Below are positions 8,534-17,959 of a stretch of 64,000 nt of DNA, piece after piece. The DNA lies in assembly GCA_000495735.1 (NCBI GenBank), contig AYMD01000001.1:1-64000 (forward strand), read 5' to 3'. Under the pieces are notes generated by a model. The model saw nothing but the letters and a program-made list of their open reading frames with translations. It was not told the origin of the DNA and did no database searches. A program made the translations under genes and the position numbers. Each line of letters opens with the position of its first letter. Positions within the stretch are counted from its first letter, which is position 1. The DNA comes from an uncultured Acidilobus sp. JCHS. Lineage in GTDB: Archaea > Thermoproteota > Thermoprotei_A > Sulfolobales > Acidilobaceae.

Positions 8534-9208
8534 TCATGACCTCTCGGCCTTAGCTATAGTCAGGAGTAACACAAAGCCCAGCGGGCCTAGGAGCGCAGCG
8601 GAGCCCCGCAGAAGCCCGTCCAGGTACCCCCTCGCCGTCAGCGAGGCTATCACGGCCGCCCCGAGCGAGAGCGCCGCGTAAGTCCACTGACCCACGTAAG
8701 TTGGAGAGACGAGGGGGAGCCTGACAAGCCATGCCATGTAAGTCGTAAGCGAGGCTGAGGCCAAGGCTGCCGCGTTGGGGGCGCTCAAGGTTAAGTTGAC
8801 GTTAACGCGAGGGCTCGCGAGAACTCGTGACCTGAGGCCCGCTAGAAGATATGTAAATATTGCGGCTAAGGAGGCCGTGAGGGCCGAGGCGTAAGCCAGG
8901 ACCTCTGCGGGCCCAGGGCCCATTAATGAGAGAGGGCTAAGAGCCATTGCAAGGCCTATGGAAAGGGATCCCGAGATCGCTACTGAGGCGGCCGCCAGGA
9001 GCGCTAAGAACGTCAGAACTACCAGGTAAAACATCAGGGAGCTCAGGGTCATTGAGAGCTCGCCAGGCCTATAGGCCTTCATGCCCAGGGCCTCGGCGAC
9101 CACAGCCAAGGCTATAACAGCCGCCGCCTTCGCCCACGTCCCGGGCCGTCGAACCTGCAACCCCTTTTCCGTAAAGCCAATAATCCAGCCGACCTTTTTT
9201 GCTGGCAA
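8534..9208 (-). CDS. Hypothetical polytopic membrane protein
   Basis: 224 residues, not recognised. About six or seven hydrophobic helices run from residue 25 to the C-terminus, with few charged loops and no conserved catalytic motif visible. The annotated TTG start at 9208 lies inside the first codons of the divergent ValRS gene. A TTG at 9160 (giving MQVRRPGTWAKAAAV) would leave room for a promoter and is at least as likely. The gene stands between thrS and valS on its own, and nothing in the context suggests a role. Confidence 0.55.
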   Translation of the reverse strand: MPAKKVGWIIGFTEKGLQVRRPGTWAKAAAVIALAVVAEALGMKAYRPGELSMTLSSLMFYLVVLTFLALLAAASVAISGSLSIGLAMALSPLSLMGPGPAEVLAYASALTASLAAIFTYLLAGLRSRVLASPRVNVNLTLSAPNAAALASASLTTYMAWLVRLPLVSPTYVGQWTYAALSLGAAVIASLTARGYLDGLLRGSAALLGPLGFVLLLTIAKAERS

Positions 9209-11658
9209 GGGCCCTGGCCGCTTTGGAGCTCAAGCCGAGGATTGAGGAGACTAGGTGGGACCCCAGCAAGGAGCTCGAGCTGCTGAAGCTGTGGGACGAG
9301 GAGAAGAGCTCCGCTAAGCCTGATGAGTGGAGAGGTAAGGAGGTTTTCGTTATTGACACGCCGCCCCCCTACGCCAGCGGCAAGTGGCACGTGGGAGGTG
9401 CCGCCCACTACGCCCAGATAGACATGATAGCCAGGTACTTCAGGCTCAAGGGCTACTACGTGCTAGCTCCCTTCTATGCGGACAGGAACGGCTTACCTGT
9501 TGAGGTGCAGGTCGAGAAGACCTATGGGATTAACGCCAAGGAGATCGCCTCGACTCCTGAGGGCCGCAGGAAGTTCCTGCAGCTCTGCCGCGACTTCCTT
9601 GACAGGGCTGAGGCGGACCTCGTCAGGATATGGAGGAGGATGGGCTGCGACTTCGAGTACTGGAAGGACGGCACCGACAGCCCCAGGTACAGGACCATTA
9701 CCCAGGCCACGTTCATTCGCCTCTTCAGGGAGGGCCTGATATATGAGGCTGAGAGACCCGTCAGGTGGTGCCCTCGCTGTGGCACCACGTTAGCAGAGGC
9801 TGAGATAGAGTACGATGAGAGGGACGACTACCTATATTACGTAAAGTACAAGCTCGCTGACTCCGACGATTACCTTGTAGTGGCCACCACGAGGCCTGAG
9901 CTTATCCCTGCCTGCGCCGCGATAGTCTATAACCCCAAGGACTCCAGATACAAGGGTCTCGCTGGCCGTAAGGCGATAGCTCCCCTCTTCGGCCACGAAG
10001 TGGTCATACTTGAACACCCTAGCGTCGACATGAACTTTGGCACCGGCCTTGAGATGGTCTGCAGCTATGGTGATGAAGACGACGTGAGGCTCTTCAGGGA
10101 GCTAGGGCTCAAGCCTAAGGTAATAGTAGACGAGAGGGGGGTCATGACCTCCGAGGCCGGCCTTCTGGCGGGTCTTCCTGTAGAGGAGGCCAGGAAGAGG
10201 GTGGCCGAGGAGCTTGAGAAGAACGGCCTGCTGGTCAAGAAGGAGAGGATAAGGCACACGGTGCCTGTGTGCTGGAGGTGTAAGACACCTCTTCAGATAA
10301 TAAACAGGAGGGAACTCTTCCTCAGGCAGCTCGACTACAAGGACCGCCTAAAGGAGCTCATCTCTACTATCAAGTTCGCGCCTGAGTTCCACAGGAGGAA
10401 GCTCATAGACTGGATCGACTCAATATCCATGGACTGGCCCATATCAAGGGACAGGTACTACGGCACTGAGATACCTCTGTGGAGGTGCACCAAGTGCGGA
10501 GCCCTGCTGGTTCCTGAGCCGGGAAGGTACTACAGGCCCTGGGAGGAGGAGCCTCCCTGGAGCTCCTGCCCGGTGTGCGGGGCGCCTAAGGAATACCTCA
10601 TAGGCGAGAGGAGGGTCTTCGACACCTGGTTCGACTCAAGCGTATCAATGCTGTACGCAACCAGGTGGGCTGAGGACCCCGAGTTCTACCAGAAGGCCTC
10701 AGGCAACGTCCTGAGGCCCCAGGGGGAGGACATAATAAGGACGTGGCTCTACTACACCCTCCTGAGGGTCTACCAGCTCACCGGCAGGCCCGCCTTCAGG
10801 TGGGTAAGGATAACTGGGATGGGCCTCGACCCGAAGGGCAGGCCAATGCACAAGAGCCTGGGCAACGTGATAGACCCTGAGCCCATTATTGAGAAGTACG
10901 GCGCTGACGCCTTCAGGTTCTGGGCCGCCGCGTCATCAAGGCTGGGGTACGACTACAAGTATGACGAGAAGAAGATTGTAACGGGCAGGAACTTCGCCAC
11001 AAAGCTGTGGAACTTAGCCAGGTTCATATCATCTTTCCCTGAGCCTGCCTCAGCTAACCTAACGCCTCTAGACAAAGCCTTCCTAGCGCTGTCCCAGAGG
11101 TACCTGGACGCCGCCGTACGGGGCTATGAGGTGCTTGACGTTTACGAACCCGCTGTCCAGCTTTACGAGCTTGCCTGGAACGTCTTCGCCTCCCACTACG
11201 TCGAGCTTGTAAAGGACAGGGCTTACTCGGACGAGTGGCCTCAGGAGGAGAGAGAGTCAGCATGGTACACGCTCCACAGGACGTTTAAGGCAATCTTAGT
11301 TCTCCTCTCGCCCTTAATGCCATTCGTAACCGACTATATTTTCAGAAAGCTTTACGGGACAAGAGTCCACAGCCAGGGGCTGCCAGGCCCACTCATAGAA
11401 GGCGTCGAGGCTGATAAGCTGGCCGGGGACGCCGAGCTGGTAATGAAGGTCAACAACGCCATCTGGTCCTTCAAGAAACAGAGAGGGATCAGGCTCTCGG
11501 AGCCGCTAAAGGGCAGGGTCTACATAACCATCGGCAGGCTGTCACCTTACCTTAAGGACCTTGGCTCGCTGCACAAGGTAGAGTTCGTCGTTACTGATAG
11601 AATGCCCGAGGGCGCCCAGGTCATTGAGGACGGGCTATACCTGGTCTCAGAGGCATAG
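9199..11658 (+). CDS. valS: Valyl-tRNA synthetase
   Basis: 819 residues; class I enzyme charging tRNA-Val. It begins with LKPRIEETRWDPSKE, and the HIGH-type motif is PPPYASGKWHVG. Zinc-binding pairs are CPRCG and CTKCG...CPVCG. The CP1 editing domain spans about 185-350 (VVATTRPELIPACAAIVYN). The KMSKS loop appears as PMHKSLGNVIDPEPIIEKYGADAFRFW, with His replacing Ser. The anticodon-binding domain follows from about residue 610. The MHKS form and DWPISRDRYYGTEIPLW fit the shorter crenarchaeal ValRS. The start is TTG at 9199 or, more plausibly, TTG at 9223, because 9199 overlaps the start of the divergent gene. Confidence 0.93.
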   Translation: MLARALAALELKPRIEETRWDPSKELELLKLWDEEKSSAKPDEWRGKEVFVIDTPPPYASGKWHVGGAAHYAQIDMIARYFRLKGYYVLAPFYADRNGLPVEVQVEKTYGINAKEIASTPEGRRKFLQLCRDFLDRAEADLVRIWRRMGCDFEYWKDGTDSPRYRTITQATFIRLFREGLIYEAERPVRWCPRCGTTLAEAEIEYDERDDYLYYVKYKLADSDDYLVVATTRPELIPACAAIVYNPKDSRYKGLAGRKAIAPLFGHEVVILEHPSVDMNFGTGLEMVCSYGDEDDVRLFRELGLKPKVIVDERGVMTSEAGLLAGLPVEEARKRVAEELEKNGLLVKKERIRHTVPVCWRCKTPLQIINRRELFLRQLDYKDRLKELISTIKFAPEFHRRKLIDWIDSISMDWPISRDRYYGTEIPLWRCTKCGALLVPEPGRYYRPWEEEPPWSSCPVCGAPKEYLIGERRVFDTWFDSSVSMLYATRWAEDPEFYQKASGNVLRPQGEDIIRTWLYYTLLRVYQLTGRPAFRWVRITGMGLDPKGRPMHKSLGNVIDPEPIIEKYGADAFRFWAAASSRLGYDYKYDEKKIVTGRNFATKLWNLARFISSFPEPASANLTPLDKAFLALSQRYLDAAVRGYEVLDVYEPAVQLYELAWNVFASHYVELVKDRAYSDEWPQEERESAWYTLHRTFKAILVLLSPLMPFVTDYIFRKLYGTRVHSQGLPGPLIEGVEADKLAGDAELVMKVNNAIWSFKKQRGIRLSEPLKGRVYITIGRLSPYLKDLGSLHKVEFVVTDRMPEGAQVIEDGLYLVSEA

Positions 11659-11734
11659 TCAATGGAGCGTATTGGTCGCGGCCTTCATAAGGGGTTTTAG
11701 CTAACATGCCAGCCTTTTCGTAACGTGTGAGAGC

Positions 11735-12670
11735 ATGATCACGATAGTGGGCGGCGCGGGCAGGGTGGGAGTTACTACGGCCGCCATGGTTCTGATACGT
11801 GAGCTTGATGACGTAATGCTAATAGATATCAAGGAGAAGGAGAACGCCGTCAAGGGTGAAGCCCTCGACCTGAACCACATGGCTTCCGCGCTGGGGGTCT
11901 CGGTAAAGGCCTACGGCTCGGCCGACTACAAGGACATGGAGGGCTCTGACCTAGTCATAGTGACGGCGGGCTTTCCCAGGAAGCCCGGTCAGACCCGTGA
12001 GGACCTGCTCAGAGTCAACGCTGACGTGATCAAGGCTGTCGCTGAGAACATAAGCAAGTACGCCCCCGAGGCGCCTGTCATCTTGACGACTAACCCGTTG
12101 GACGCCATGACCTACGTCATGTATAAGAAGCTCAAGGCGCCTAGGGAGAGGGTTATAGGCTTCAGCGGCATGCTTGACGCGCCCAGGCTAGCCTACTACG
12201 CCTCCCTTAAGCTCGGCATCAGCCCTGCCTCTATATATCCAGTAGTCCTAGGCATGCACGGCGAGAACATGTTCCCAGCGCCAAGGCTATCCACGATAGG
12301 GGGCGCCCCGCTGACCAGCTTCCTGTCGCCCAGCGACATAGATGAGATAGTTAAGCAGACGGTACAGGCAGGGGGCGAGATAACCAAGCTGCGCGGTTAC
12401 AGCAGCAACTGGGGCCCCGCTGCCGGCGTGGCCCTGATGGCCGAGTCCATAAAGAAGAACCAGCACAGGGTCTTCATAGCGAGCGTCTACCTCAACGGCG
12501 AGTACGGCTATAGGGACGTCATAGCGGAGGTCCCGGTGGTCCTGGGCCGCAAAGGCGTTGAGAAGATCATTGAGCTGCCGCTCACGGAGGAGGAGAAGAA
12601 GGGGCTCGACAAGAGCATACAGGCCGTCCGCGACCTGATAAACGCCCTGCCGCCTGAGTACAAGGAGTAA
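11735..12670 (+). CDS. mdh: Malate dehydrogenase (LDH/MDH family)
   Basis: 311 residues; NAD(P)-dependent interconversion of malate and oxaloacetate. The Rossmann loop is IVGGAGRVG at the N-terminus, followed by LIDIKEKE, where the acidic residue suggests NAD preference. Substrate loop: TAGFPRKPGQTREDLL, with the Arg positions expected for malate. Then TTNPLDAMTYVMYK, and the catalytic His in VVLGMHGENMF. Length is normal. It is a single gene with its own upstream region after valS and a T-run downstream. TCA or malate metabolism is inferred from the family. Confidence 0.92.
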   Translation: MITIVGGAGRVGVTTAAMVLIRELDDVMLIDIKEKENAVKGEALDLNHMASALGVSVKAYGSADYKDMEGSDLVIVTAGFPRKPGQTREDLLRVNADVIKAVAENISKYAPEAPVILTTNPLDAMTYVMYKKLKAPRERVIGFSGMLDAPRLAYYASLKLGISPASIYPVVLGMHGENMFPAPRLSTIGGAPLTSFLSPSDIDEIVKQTVQAGGEITKLRGYSSNWGPAAGVALMAESIKKNQHRVFIASVYLNGEYGYRDVIAEVPVVLGRKGVEKIIELPLTEEEKKGLDKSIQAVRDLINALPPEYKE

Positions 12671-12690
12671 TCATAGCTTAAAGTACTAGG

Positions 12691-12700
12691 CGCCTTTTTT
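12691..12700 (+). terminator. Poly-T terminator after mdh
   Basis: A run of six T residues (12695-12700) follows GC-rich sequence 25 bp after the mdh stop, the usual form of an archaeal intrinsic terminator. It would end the mdh transcript before the small Cys gene. Confidence 0.4.
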
Positions 12701-12723
12701 CCCTCGGCGGAACCACCTTAACT

Positions 12724-12987
12724 TTGGGTAAGGGCTTGGCTAGCTCTGAGCAGCTCCCAAAGAGGATCTACTTCCTTGACATATATCAGCTCAACTACAG
12801 GCCTTCCTCGGGCTGCGAGTTCTTCGAGACCTATGATGTGGGGGGCTCGTATGTAGCCTACTGTAAGGTCACAGAGAACTACATAGCTAGGTCAAAGGTC
12901 GTTAAGTGCGAGAAGAGCTACGCGACCTGTCCTTATAGGAAGCTTGGCCTCAGCATGCTGAGGCAGAAGGGCAAGGAGTCCTCATGA
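12724..12987 (+). CDS. Small four-cysteine protein, function unknown
   Basis: 87 residues from a TTG start. Cysteines lie at SSGCEFF, VAYCKV, VVKCEK and YATCPYRKLG, spaced widely enough to bind one zinc or a small Fe-S cluster. Aromatic-rich N-terminal half (YFLDIYQLNYRPSSGCEFFE). No membrane segment. It sits 36 bp upstream of the MBF1 region but that gene appears to have its own promoter. Resembles other short archaeal Cys proteins, and the gene at 20439-20735 has a similar cysteine count and a CPYY/CPYR element. No family is recognised. Confidence 0.6.
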   Translation: MGKGLASSEQLPKRIYFLDIYQLNYRPSSGCEFFETYDVGGSYVAYCKVTENYIARSKVVKCEKSYATCPYRKLGLSMLRQKGKESS

Positions 12988-12991
12988 AAAG

Positions 12992-13004
12992 CCGTTATTA
13001 ATCG
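12992..13004 (+). promoter_or_regulatory. TATA box for the MBF1-HflX-Trm56-TFE-methyltransferase run
   Basis: cgttattaatcg at 12993-13004 is about 35 bp upstream of the MBF1 TTG start, placing the transcription start near 13025. Genes downstream are within a few bases of each other or overlap, so this may be the main promoter for five genes. Confidence 0.45.
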
Positions 13005-13032
13005 CGGGGACTTACCAACAATAGGGCCTGAG

Positions 13033-13518
13033 TTGACCCTGTACTGCGAGGTCTGTGGCCGCCCAATTGAGGGGGCCGGGCACAGGGTCCTGCTGGAGGG
13101 AGCTGAAGTCATAGTATGTGACGACTGCTTCGCCAAGCTTACTAAGAGCGGGAGGGCCGTGCCGGTTCCCCAGAAGCCCCAGAAGGTGACCTCTGCACCT
13201 AAGGTCAGGAGGCAGAGGGCTGAGATGTTAGAGGTTGTTGACGATTACCCTGACCTGATAAGGAGGGCCAGGGAGGAGAGGGGTTGGACCACTGCAGTGC
13301 TGGCCCAGAAGCTGAGGGTCAGCGAGGACCTGGTGAGGAGGATTGAGGGAGGCAAGGTTAAGCCTACCATAGACCTTGCCAAGAGGATCGAGGAGCTGCT
13401 TAAGATAAAGCTCCTTCAGCCCGTTGAGTATGAGGAGGAAGAGGCTGAGGGGACTAAGGGAGGGCCTGACGTGCTGACCTTTGGCGACGTCGCGGTTGTA
13501 AGGAGGGATGAGGGTTAG
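13033..13518 (+). CDS. MBF1-like transcription factor (zinc ribbon plus HTH)
   Basis: 161 residues. An N-terminal zinc ribbon (CEVCGRPIEGAG, then CDDC) is followed by a basic linker and a cro/C1-type HTH (about 75-135: YPDLIRRAREERGWTTAVLAQKL, then VSEDLVRRIEGGKVKPTIDLAKRIEELL). This is the standard archaeal multiprotein bridging factor layout. Archaeal MBF1 has been linked to the ribosome and translation as well as transcription. An acidic tail follows. First gene of a tight run, with two bases between its stop and the next start. Confidence 0.9.
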   Translation: MTLYCEVCGRPIEGAGHRVLLEGAEVIVCDDCFAKLTKSGRAVPVPQKPQKVTSAPKVRRQRAEMLEVVDDYPDLIRRAREERGWTTAVLAQKLRVSEDLVRRIEGGKVKPTIDLAKRIEELLKIKLLQPVEYEEEEAEGTKGGPDVLTFGDVAVVRRDEG

Positions 13519-13520
13519 TC

Positions 13521-14672
13521 TTGGAGGTTCAGGGGAGCAGGAAGGCCCTGCTCGTGTTAGCAAAGGAGTACTTGGCTCATGAGCGGGAGGCCCTGGCCAT
13601 AGCCGAGAGCGCGGGCTACGCTGTGGCTAAGGTGATAAGGAGGGCTAAGGCTGGGAGAAGGCTAAGCGATGAGTACGTGAGAAGGCTAGCTGAGGAGGCC
13701 GAGGCCGTAGGGGCTGACACAATTATCTACTATGGCTACCTGGAGCCCTCGTCAATATACAGGCTTGAGAAGGCCTCCCACAAGAGGGTTATAGACAGGG
13801 TTATGGTCATCCTTGAAATCTTCGCCCTGCACGCGGGCTCCAAGGAGGCCAAGCTGCAGATAGAGATGGCGAGGCTCAGGCACGAGCTGCCCCTGATACG
13901 GGAGTATATAAGGAGGGCCAAGATGGGCGAGCAGGTCGACTTCCTGGGGCCTGGAAGGTACGCCTTCGAGGCCTACGAGAGGCACGTAACGTCGAGGATT
14001 GCCCGAATAAGGAGGGAGCTTGAGGAGCTCAAGGACAGGGTTGCGATGCAGGAGGCGCAGAGGAAGGAGATGGGCGTCGTGGTGGTTGGCATAGTTGGCT
14101 ACGCCTCTGCGGGCAAGACCTCGCTTTTCAACGCGTTAACCGGGGAGTCGCAGAGGGTTGGGCCCGAGTACTTCACCACGCTCTTCGCGAAGCATAAGGT
14201 CGTCGAGGTTAACGGCGCCAGGCTGATGTTTGTTGACACGGTAGGCTTTGTGAGGGACGTGCCACCTGAGATCGTGGAGTCGTTTTACTCAACGCTTCAG
14301 GAGGCCGCGTTGTCAGACGTGCTGATTTTCGTCGTAGATTCCTCAGACCCGCTTGACGTAGTAAAGGAGAAGGTGCTTTCAGGCCTTGAGCTCCTGGTCA
14401 GGCTCAACGCCATAGGTAAGCCGCTTATATTTGCCCTCAACAAGATAGACCTGGTAAGCCCTGACGTCACTAGCTCCGTGAGCACAGCTGTGAAGGAGCT
14501 GGCCTCAAAGTTCACCGACTCCTTCTCGATAGTGCCGGTGTCAGCGAAGCAGGCAATAAACCTTGAGGCCCTGGTATCAGAGGTGCTCAGGAATGCAAGG
14601 CCTAGAGTCGCTGGCAAGGGTTTACGGGAAGGTATATGTGCTGAGGCTAGGCCACAGGCCAGCAAGGGATAA
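13521..14672 (+). CDS. hflX: HflX-type GTPase
   Basis: 383 residues; ribosome-associated GTPase. The N-terminal HflX domain (about 1-170) includes [53 protein letters not shown] and a coiled helix. G domain: [14 protein letters not shown] (G1), FTTLFAKH (G2), DTVGF (G3), NKID (G4), and a G5 region near PVSAKQA. In bacteria HflX splits stalled ribosomes; the archaeal role is presumed similar. The last 80 bp overlap the Trm56 reading frame that starts at 14593. TTG start. Confidence 0.92.
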   Translation: MEVQGSRKALLVLAKEYLAHEREALAIAESAGYAVAKVIRRAKAGRRLSDEYVRRLAEEAEAVGADTIIYYGYLEPSSIYRLEKASHKRVIDRVMVILEIFALHAGSKEAKLQIEMARLRHELPLIREYIRRAKMGEQVDFLGPGRYAFEAYERHVTSRIARIRRELEELKDRVAMQEAQRKEMGVVVVGIVGYASAGKTSLFNALTGESQRVGPEYFTTLFAKHKVVEVNGARLMFVDTVGFVRDVPPEIVESFYSTLQEAALSDVLIFVVDSSDPLDVVKEKVLSGLELLVRLNAIGKPLIFALNKIDLVSPDVTSSVSTAVKELASKFTDSFSIVPVSAKQAINLEALVSEVLRNARPRVAGKGLREGICAEARPQASKG

Positions 14673-15168
14673 GAGGATCACTACTCACGCCGCCCTGGTC
14701 GCCAGGGCGTTCGGCGCTAACGGCTTCGTCCTCGAGGGTGTCTGTGACGAGGCCGTGAGGAAGTCCTTGGCCAAAGCCTCAGACCTCTGGGGCGGCAGGA
14801 TGAACTTCGAGTGCGGCGTTAACGGCCACGACTACGTTGAGGCCTGGAAGTCCTCGGGAGGGGAAGTCGTACACCTCACTATGTATGGGCTCGCCGTGGA
14901 CGAGGTAATAGGCGAGATAGCATCCTCCCCTTCGCCCAAGCTCATAGTTATAGGCGCTGAGAAGGTAGAGCCCTTTTACTATAAGGCGGCGGACTACAAC
15001 GTTGCCATCGGGTGGCAACCCCACAGCGAGATAGCGGCGCTAGCGATTTTCTTGGATAGGCTATTTAAGGGCAGGGAGACGCTATTAACCTATACGGACG
15101 CTAAGGCCCTAATAGTGCCGTCCGAGAGGGGGAAGAGGGTTGAGCGAAGAGGACCAGAAAAGGGTTAA
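14593..15168 (+). CDS. trm56: tRNA ribose 2'-O-methyltransferase Trm56
   Basis: 191 residues with the ATG at 14593; an earlier in-frame ATG at 14563 is less likely. Methylates C56 ribose in the T-loop of tRNAs. SPOUT family hallmarks: [67 protein letters not shown]. The enzyme is archaea-specific. It overlaps hflX by 80 bp and the TFE gene by 29 bp, so this is one of the tightest junctions in the window. A shorter Trm56 starting closer to VLRLGH would reduce the first overlap. Confidence 0.9.
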   Translation: MQGLESLARVYGKVYVLRLGHRPARDKRITTHAALVARAFGANGFVLEGVCDEAVRKSLAKASDLWGGRMNFECGVNGHDYVEAWKSSGGEVVHLTMYGLAVDEVIGEIASSPSPKLIVIGAEKVEPFYYKAADYNVAIGWQPHSEIAALAIFLDRLFKGRETLLTYTDAKALIVPSERGKRVERRGPEKG

Positions 15169-15706
15169 CGAGCTGAGGCAGCTGATAAGGCTCTTGGCAG
15201 TGAAGTCTGGCATAGACGAGACTATGGCTGACGACCTCTTTGACCTCCTGCTCACCGTCGACCCTGAGAAGGGGGTAAGCGACGAGGAGGTGGAGTCGAT
15301 GAAGGGTTACAAGCAGGCTGACGTGAGGAAGGTCTTCAGGATATTCTATGACCTTCACATAGCTAGTTATCGCAGAGGCAAGCACCCCGAGACCGGCGCC
15401 ACGAGATATTACTGGTACCTTGACTCCAAGGACCTCGACCTGGCCCTGCTGAGGAGGAAGAAGCTGGTCCTCGAGAAGCTCAAGGCCAGGCTGAACTATG
15501 AGCTCTCCAACGAGTTCTATGTATGTCCTAAGGACCACACCAGGTACACCTTTGACTACGCGTTCGAGTACGAGTTCACCTGTCCTAAGTGCGGCTCCCT
15601 GCTGGTCCCTGACAACAACAGCGAGTACGTGAAGGCCCTTGAGGCGAGGATAAAGAGGCTTGAGGAGGAGATAAAGAAGGATGAGGCAACGCTATTTGGT
15701 CGCTGA
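15140..15706 (+). CDS. tfe: Transcription initiation factor E, alpha subunit
   Basis: 188 residues. Assists TBP/TFB by stabilising the open promoter complex with RNA polymerase. Winged helix at about 1-95 ([17 protein letters not shown], then [30 protein letters not shown]). C-terminal zinc ribbon: [12 protein letters not shown], then [11 protein letters not shown], and finally an acidic helical tail. TTG start preceded by GGGGAAGAGGG. It overlaps trm56 by 29 bp and the downstream methyltransferase by 26 bp, suggesting obligate co-expression. Confidence 0.93.
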   Translation: MSEEDQKRVNELRQLIRLLAVKSGIDETMADDLFDLLLTVDPEKGVSDEEVESMKGYKQADVRKVFRIFYDLHIASYRRGKHPETGATRYYWYLDSKDLDLALLRRKKLVLEKLKARLNYELSNEFYVCPKDHTRYTFDYAFEYEFTCPKCGSLLVPDNNSEYVKALEARIKRLEEEIKKDEATLFGR

Positions 15707-16652
15707 CCTGTTCTCAGGCGCAGGAGGGTTCTCAAGGGGCTTTGAGCTCGCGGGCTTTAACGTCGTTGTAGCTGTTGAGAACGACCCGCCGGTCGCCAAG
15801 ACCTATAAGGCCAACTTCCCCCACGCCTACCTCATAGCTGATGACGTAAAGGACGTGAGCGCGAGAACGATAAGGGAGATCTCCGGCCTTGGCAGAGGGG
15901 ACTTTGACGTAATTATAGCGAGCCCGCCCTGCGAGCCCTTCACGCCGACTAACAGGAACCGCATGCCAAACCCCCTTGACAGAATACTGACGGACCCCAT
16001 AGGGCAGCTCTACCTTCACGCCATAAGGCTCATAGCAGAGCTCAAGCCCAGGTTTTTCGTCATAGAGAACGTCAGCGGCGTCGCCGAGGGCCCCATAAGG
16101 AAGGTCATAGAGGATGAGCTCAGGAAGGGCGGCTATGACGAGGTCTACTTCAACATAATTAGGTCGGAGGAGTACGGGGTGGCAAGCGAGAGGGTGAGGG
16201 CCTTCGTTTCTAACGTGAAGCTGGGCCTCGCCAAGAGGAGGCCTCTGACCGTAATGGAGGCCCTTGAGGGGCTCCCTGAGCCAGGGGCGCCTTGGCCTCC
16301 AAACCACGACGCGCCCGCGACCCTTCCAAGGAAGCTGATGAGGAAGGTGCCAAAGCTGAGGTGGGGCAGGTCGCTTGTGACCTTTGAGGGAGCAGGTTCC
16401 AGGAGGTTCAGGAACTACATTAGGCTGGCCCCTGACCGCCCCGCTCCAACAGTCATGGGCTCCTCCAGGTTCATACACCCCTTCGAGGACAGGCTCCTGA
16501 CAGTCAGGGAGCAGGCCAGGCTTATGGGCTTCCCCGACTACCACGTCTTCCTGGGAGGCAAGGACTCCCAGTACAACATGGTCGGTGAGGCCGTGCCAGT
16601 ACCCCTGGCTCAGGCCATAGCTGAGGACCTCCTGTCAAGGCTGAAGAAGTAA
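15681..16652 (+). CDS. C5-cytosine methyltransferase (Dcm/Dnmt family), orphan
   Basis: 323 residues. Motif [19 protein letters not shown]; motif IV SPPCEPFTPTN (catalytic Cys); motif VI FFVIENVSG; motif VIII region SERVRAFV; motif IX LTVREQARLMGFPDY; motif X QYNMVGEAVPVPLAQAIA. The target-recognition region is short. Instead of the common PPCQxFS, motif IV reads PPCEPFT, closer to the PPCQPFT style of Dnmt2 tRNA methyltransferases. The substrate (DNA or tRNA) is therefore open. No restriction endonuclease gene is nearby. Overlaps tfe by 26 bp, an unusual partnership. Confidence 0.88.
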   Translation: MRQRYLVADLFSGAGGFSRGFELAGFNVVVAVENDPPVAKTYKANFPHAYLIADDVKDVSARTIREISGLGRGDFDVIIASPPCEPFTPTNRNRMPNPLDRILTDPIGQLYLHAIRLIAELKPRFFVIENVSGVAEGPIRKVIEDELRKGGYDEVYFNIIRSEEYGVASERVRAFVSNVKLGLAKRRPLTVMEALEGLPEPGAPWPPNHDAPATLPRKLMRKVPKLRWGRSLVTFEGAGSRRFRNYIRLAPDRPAPTVMGSSRFIHPFEDRLLTVREQARLMGFPDYHVFLGGKDSQYNMVGEAVPVPLAQAIAEDLLSRLKK

Positions 16653-16704
16653 AGCCTACAAAGGGGGAACGGAAAGCCTCGCCCTTTAGAGGAATGGACG
16701 GCCA

Positions 16705-17871
16705 TCAGATGTGTGTGCCGAAGAGCTGCCTCCTCTTCTCTATCCTGTTCCTTACCTTGTCGATGGCCCTTATGAAGTGCTCCTGCGTCACATACTTCAT
16801 GCCCTCCCTTATGGCGAAGAAGCCGGCCTCCGTGACTACTGCCTTTAGCTCAGCCCCCGAGAACCCCTCAGTGAGTGCGGCCACCTCCTCTAGGTCGACG
16901 TCCTTAAGCTTCATGCTCCTCGTGTGTATCCTCAGTATCTCGACCCTTCCCCTCTTGTCGGGCAGGGGTACCTCTATGAGCCTGTCGAACCTGCCCGGCC
17001 TGAGGAGGGCCGGGTCCAGGAGGTCTATCCTGTTGGTGGCGGCCACCACCTTAACCCCCTCGAGTGGGTCAAAGCCGTCCAGCTCGGCCAGCAGCTGAAG
17101 CATGGTCCTCTGCACCTCCCTGTCGCCGCTGGTGCCTATGTCAACTCTCCTGGCCCCTATGGCGTCTATCTCATCGATGAATATTATCGAGGGCCTCCTC
17201 TCCCTCGCGAGCCTGAAGACCTCCCTGACTATCCTGGCCCCTTCGCCGATGAACTTGTTCACGAACTGGCTTGCGACGACCCTTATGAACGTCGCCTTGA
17301 CCTCACCTGCGAGCGCCCTGGCGAGCAGCGTCTTGCCGGTCCCAGGGGGCCCGTAGAGGAGGACCCCCTTTGGCGGCTCCACGCCTATATCGGCGAACAG
17401 CTCCGGCTTTATCAGGGGCAGGCCCACGACCTCGTAGAGCTCCCTGACCTGGCTCTCCAGGCCCCCGACGTCAGAGAACGTGACGGTGGGCCTCTCCTCT
17501 ATCTCCATGGCCTCTACCAGCGGGTCATGGATGGAGGGCAGCACCTCAACTATCGTGGACCCCTTGTTGTTGAGGGCCACTGAGGCGCCTGGACGAAGCT
17601 TGCTCACGTCAACGTTAGCCGAGATCCTTACCACCAGGTTGGGCCCTGTGGAGCTCTTAACCACGGCGCGGCCGTCAGGGAGAACTTCGAGGACCATGGC
17701 CTCTATGTAAGGCGGTTCCAGCAGCTTGTTGAGCTCCTGTTTGTAGAACTCTAGGTCCCTCTCAAGGGTCGCGTTAAGCTGTGTAAGGTACCTAATTCTC
17801 TCCCTGAGAACGGCAAGGTCGTCCTCCTCAGGCCTATCCTTAGCTGCCTTCCCAGGCTCGCTTAGAGACAC
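16705..17871 (-). CDS. pan: Proteasome-activating nucleotidase (PAN)
   Basis: 388 residues; AAA+ unfoldase that feeds the 20S proteasome. N-terminal coiled coil (about 20-60), OB domain ([20 protein letters not shown]), AAA domain with [15 protein letters not shown] (Walker A), [11 protein letters not shown] (Walker B), the arginine-finger region [17 protein letters not shown] and a C-terminal helical lid. GTG start. The C-terminus is RRQLFGTHI and lacks the usual HbYX (for example LYR) docking tail. A TATA-like CTTAAAAGTT lies about 35 bp upstream. Convergent with the methyltransferase gene. Confidence 0.92.
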   Translation of the reverse strand: MSLSEPGKAAKDRPEEDDLAVLRERIRYLTQLNATLERDLEFYKQELNKLLEPPYIEAMVLEVLPDGRAVVKSSTGPNLVVRISANVDVSKLRPGASVALNNKGSTIVEVLPSIHDPLVEAMEIEERPTVTFSDVGGLESQVRELYEVVGLPLIKPELFADIGVEPPKGVLLYGPPGTGKTLLARALAGEVKATFIRVVASQFVNKFIGEGARIVREVFRLARERRPSIIFIDEIDAIGARRVDIGTSGDREVQRTMLQLLAELDGFDPLEGVKVVAATNRIDLLDPALLRPGRFDRLIEVPLPDKRGRVEILRIHTRSMKLKDVDLEEVAALTEGFSGAELKAVVTEAGFFAIREGMKYVTQEHFIRAIDKVRNRIEKRRQLFGTHI

Positions 17872-17959
17872 GAGCTCCCCTAACTTTGATCGTTGGCCAA
17901 ACTTTTAAGAAGTGAGGCCCGCAGTGACATTACGTTAACTCCCCAGTATAAACTGTAAC

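Noticed and set aside
15732-16544. 270-codon minus-strand frame opposite the methyltransferase
   Set aside because: Long antisense frames are frequent at this G+C; all methyltransferase motifs are on the plus strand and the antisense protein has no recognisable domain.
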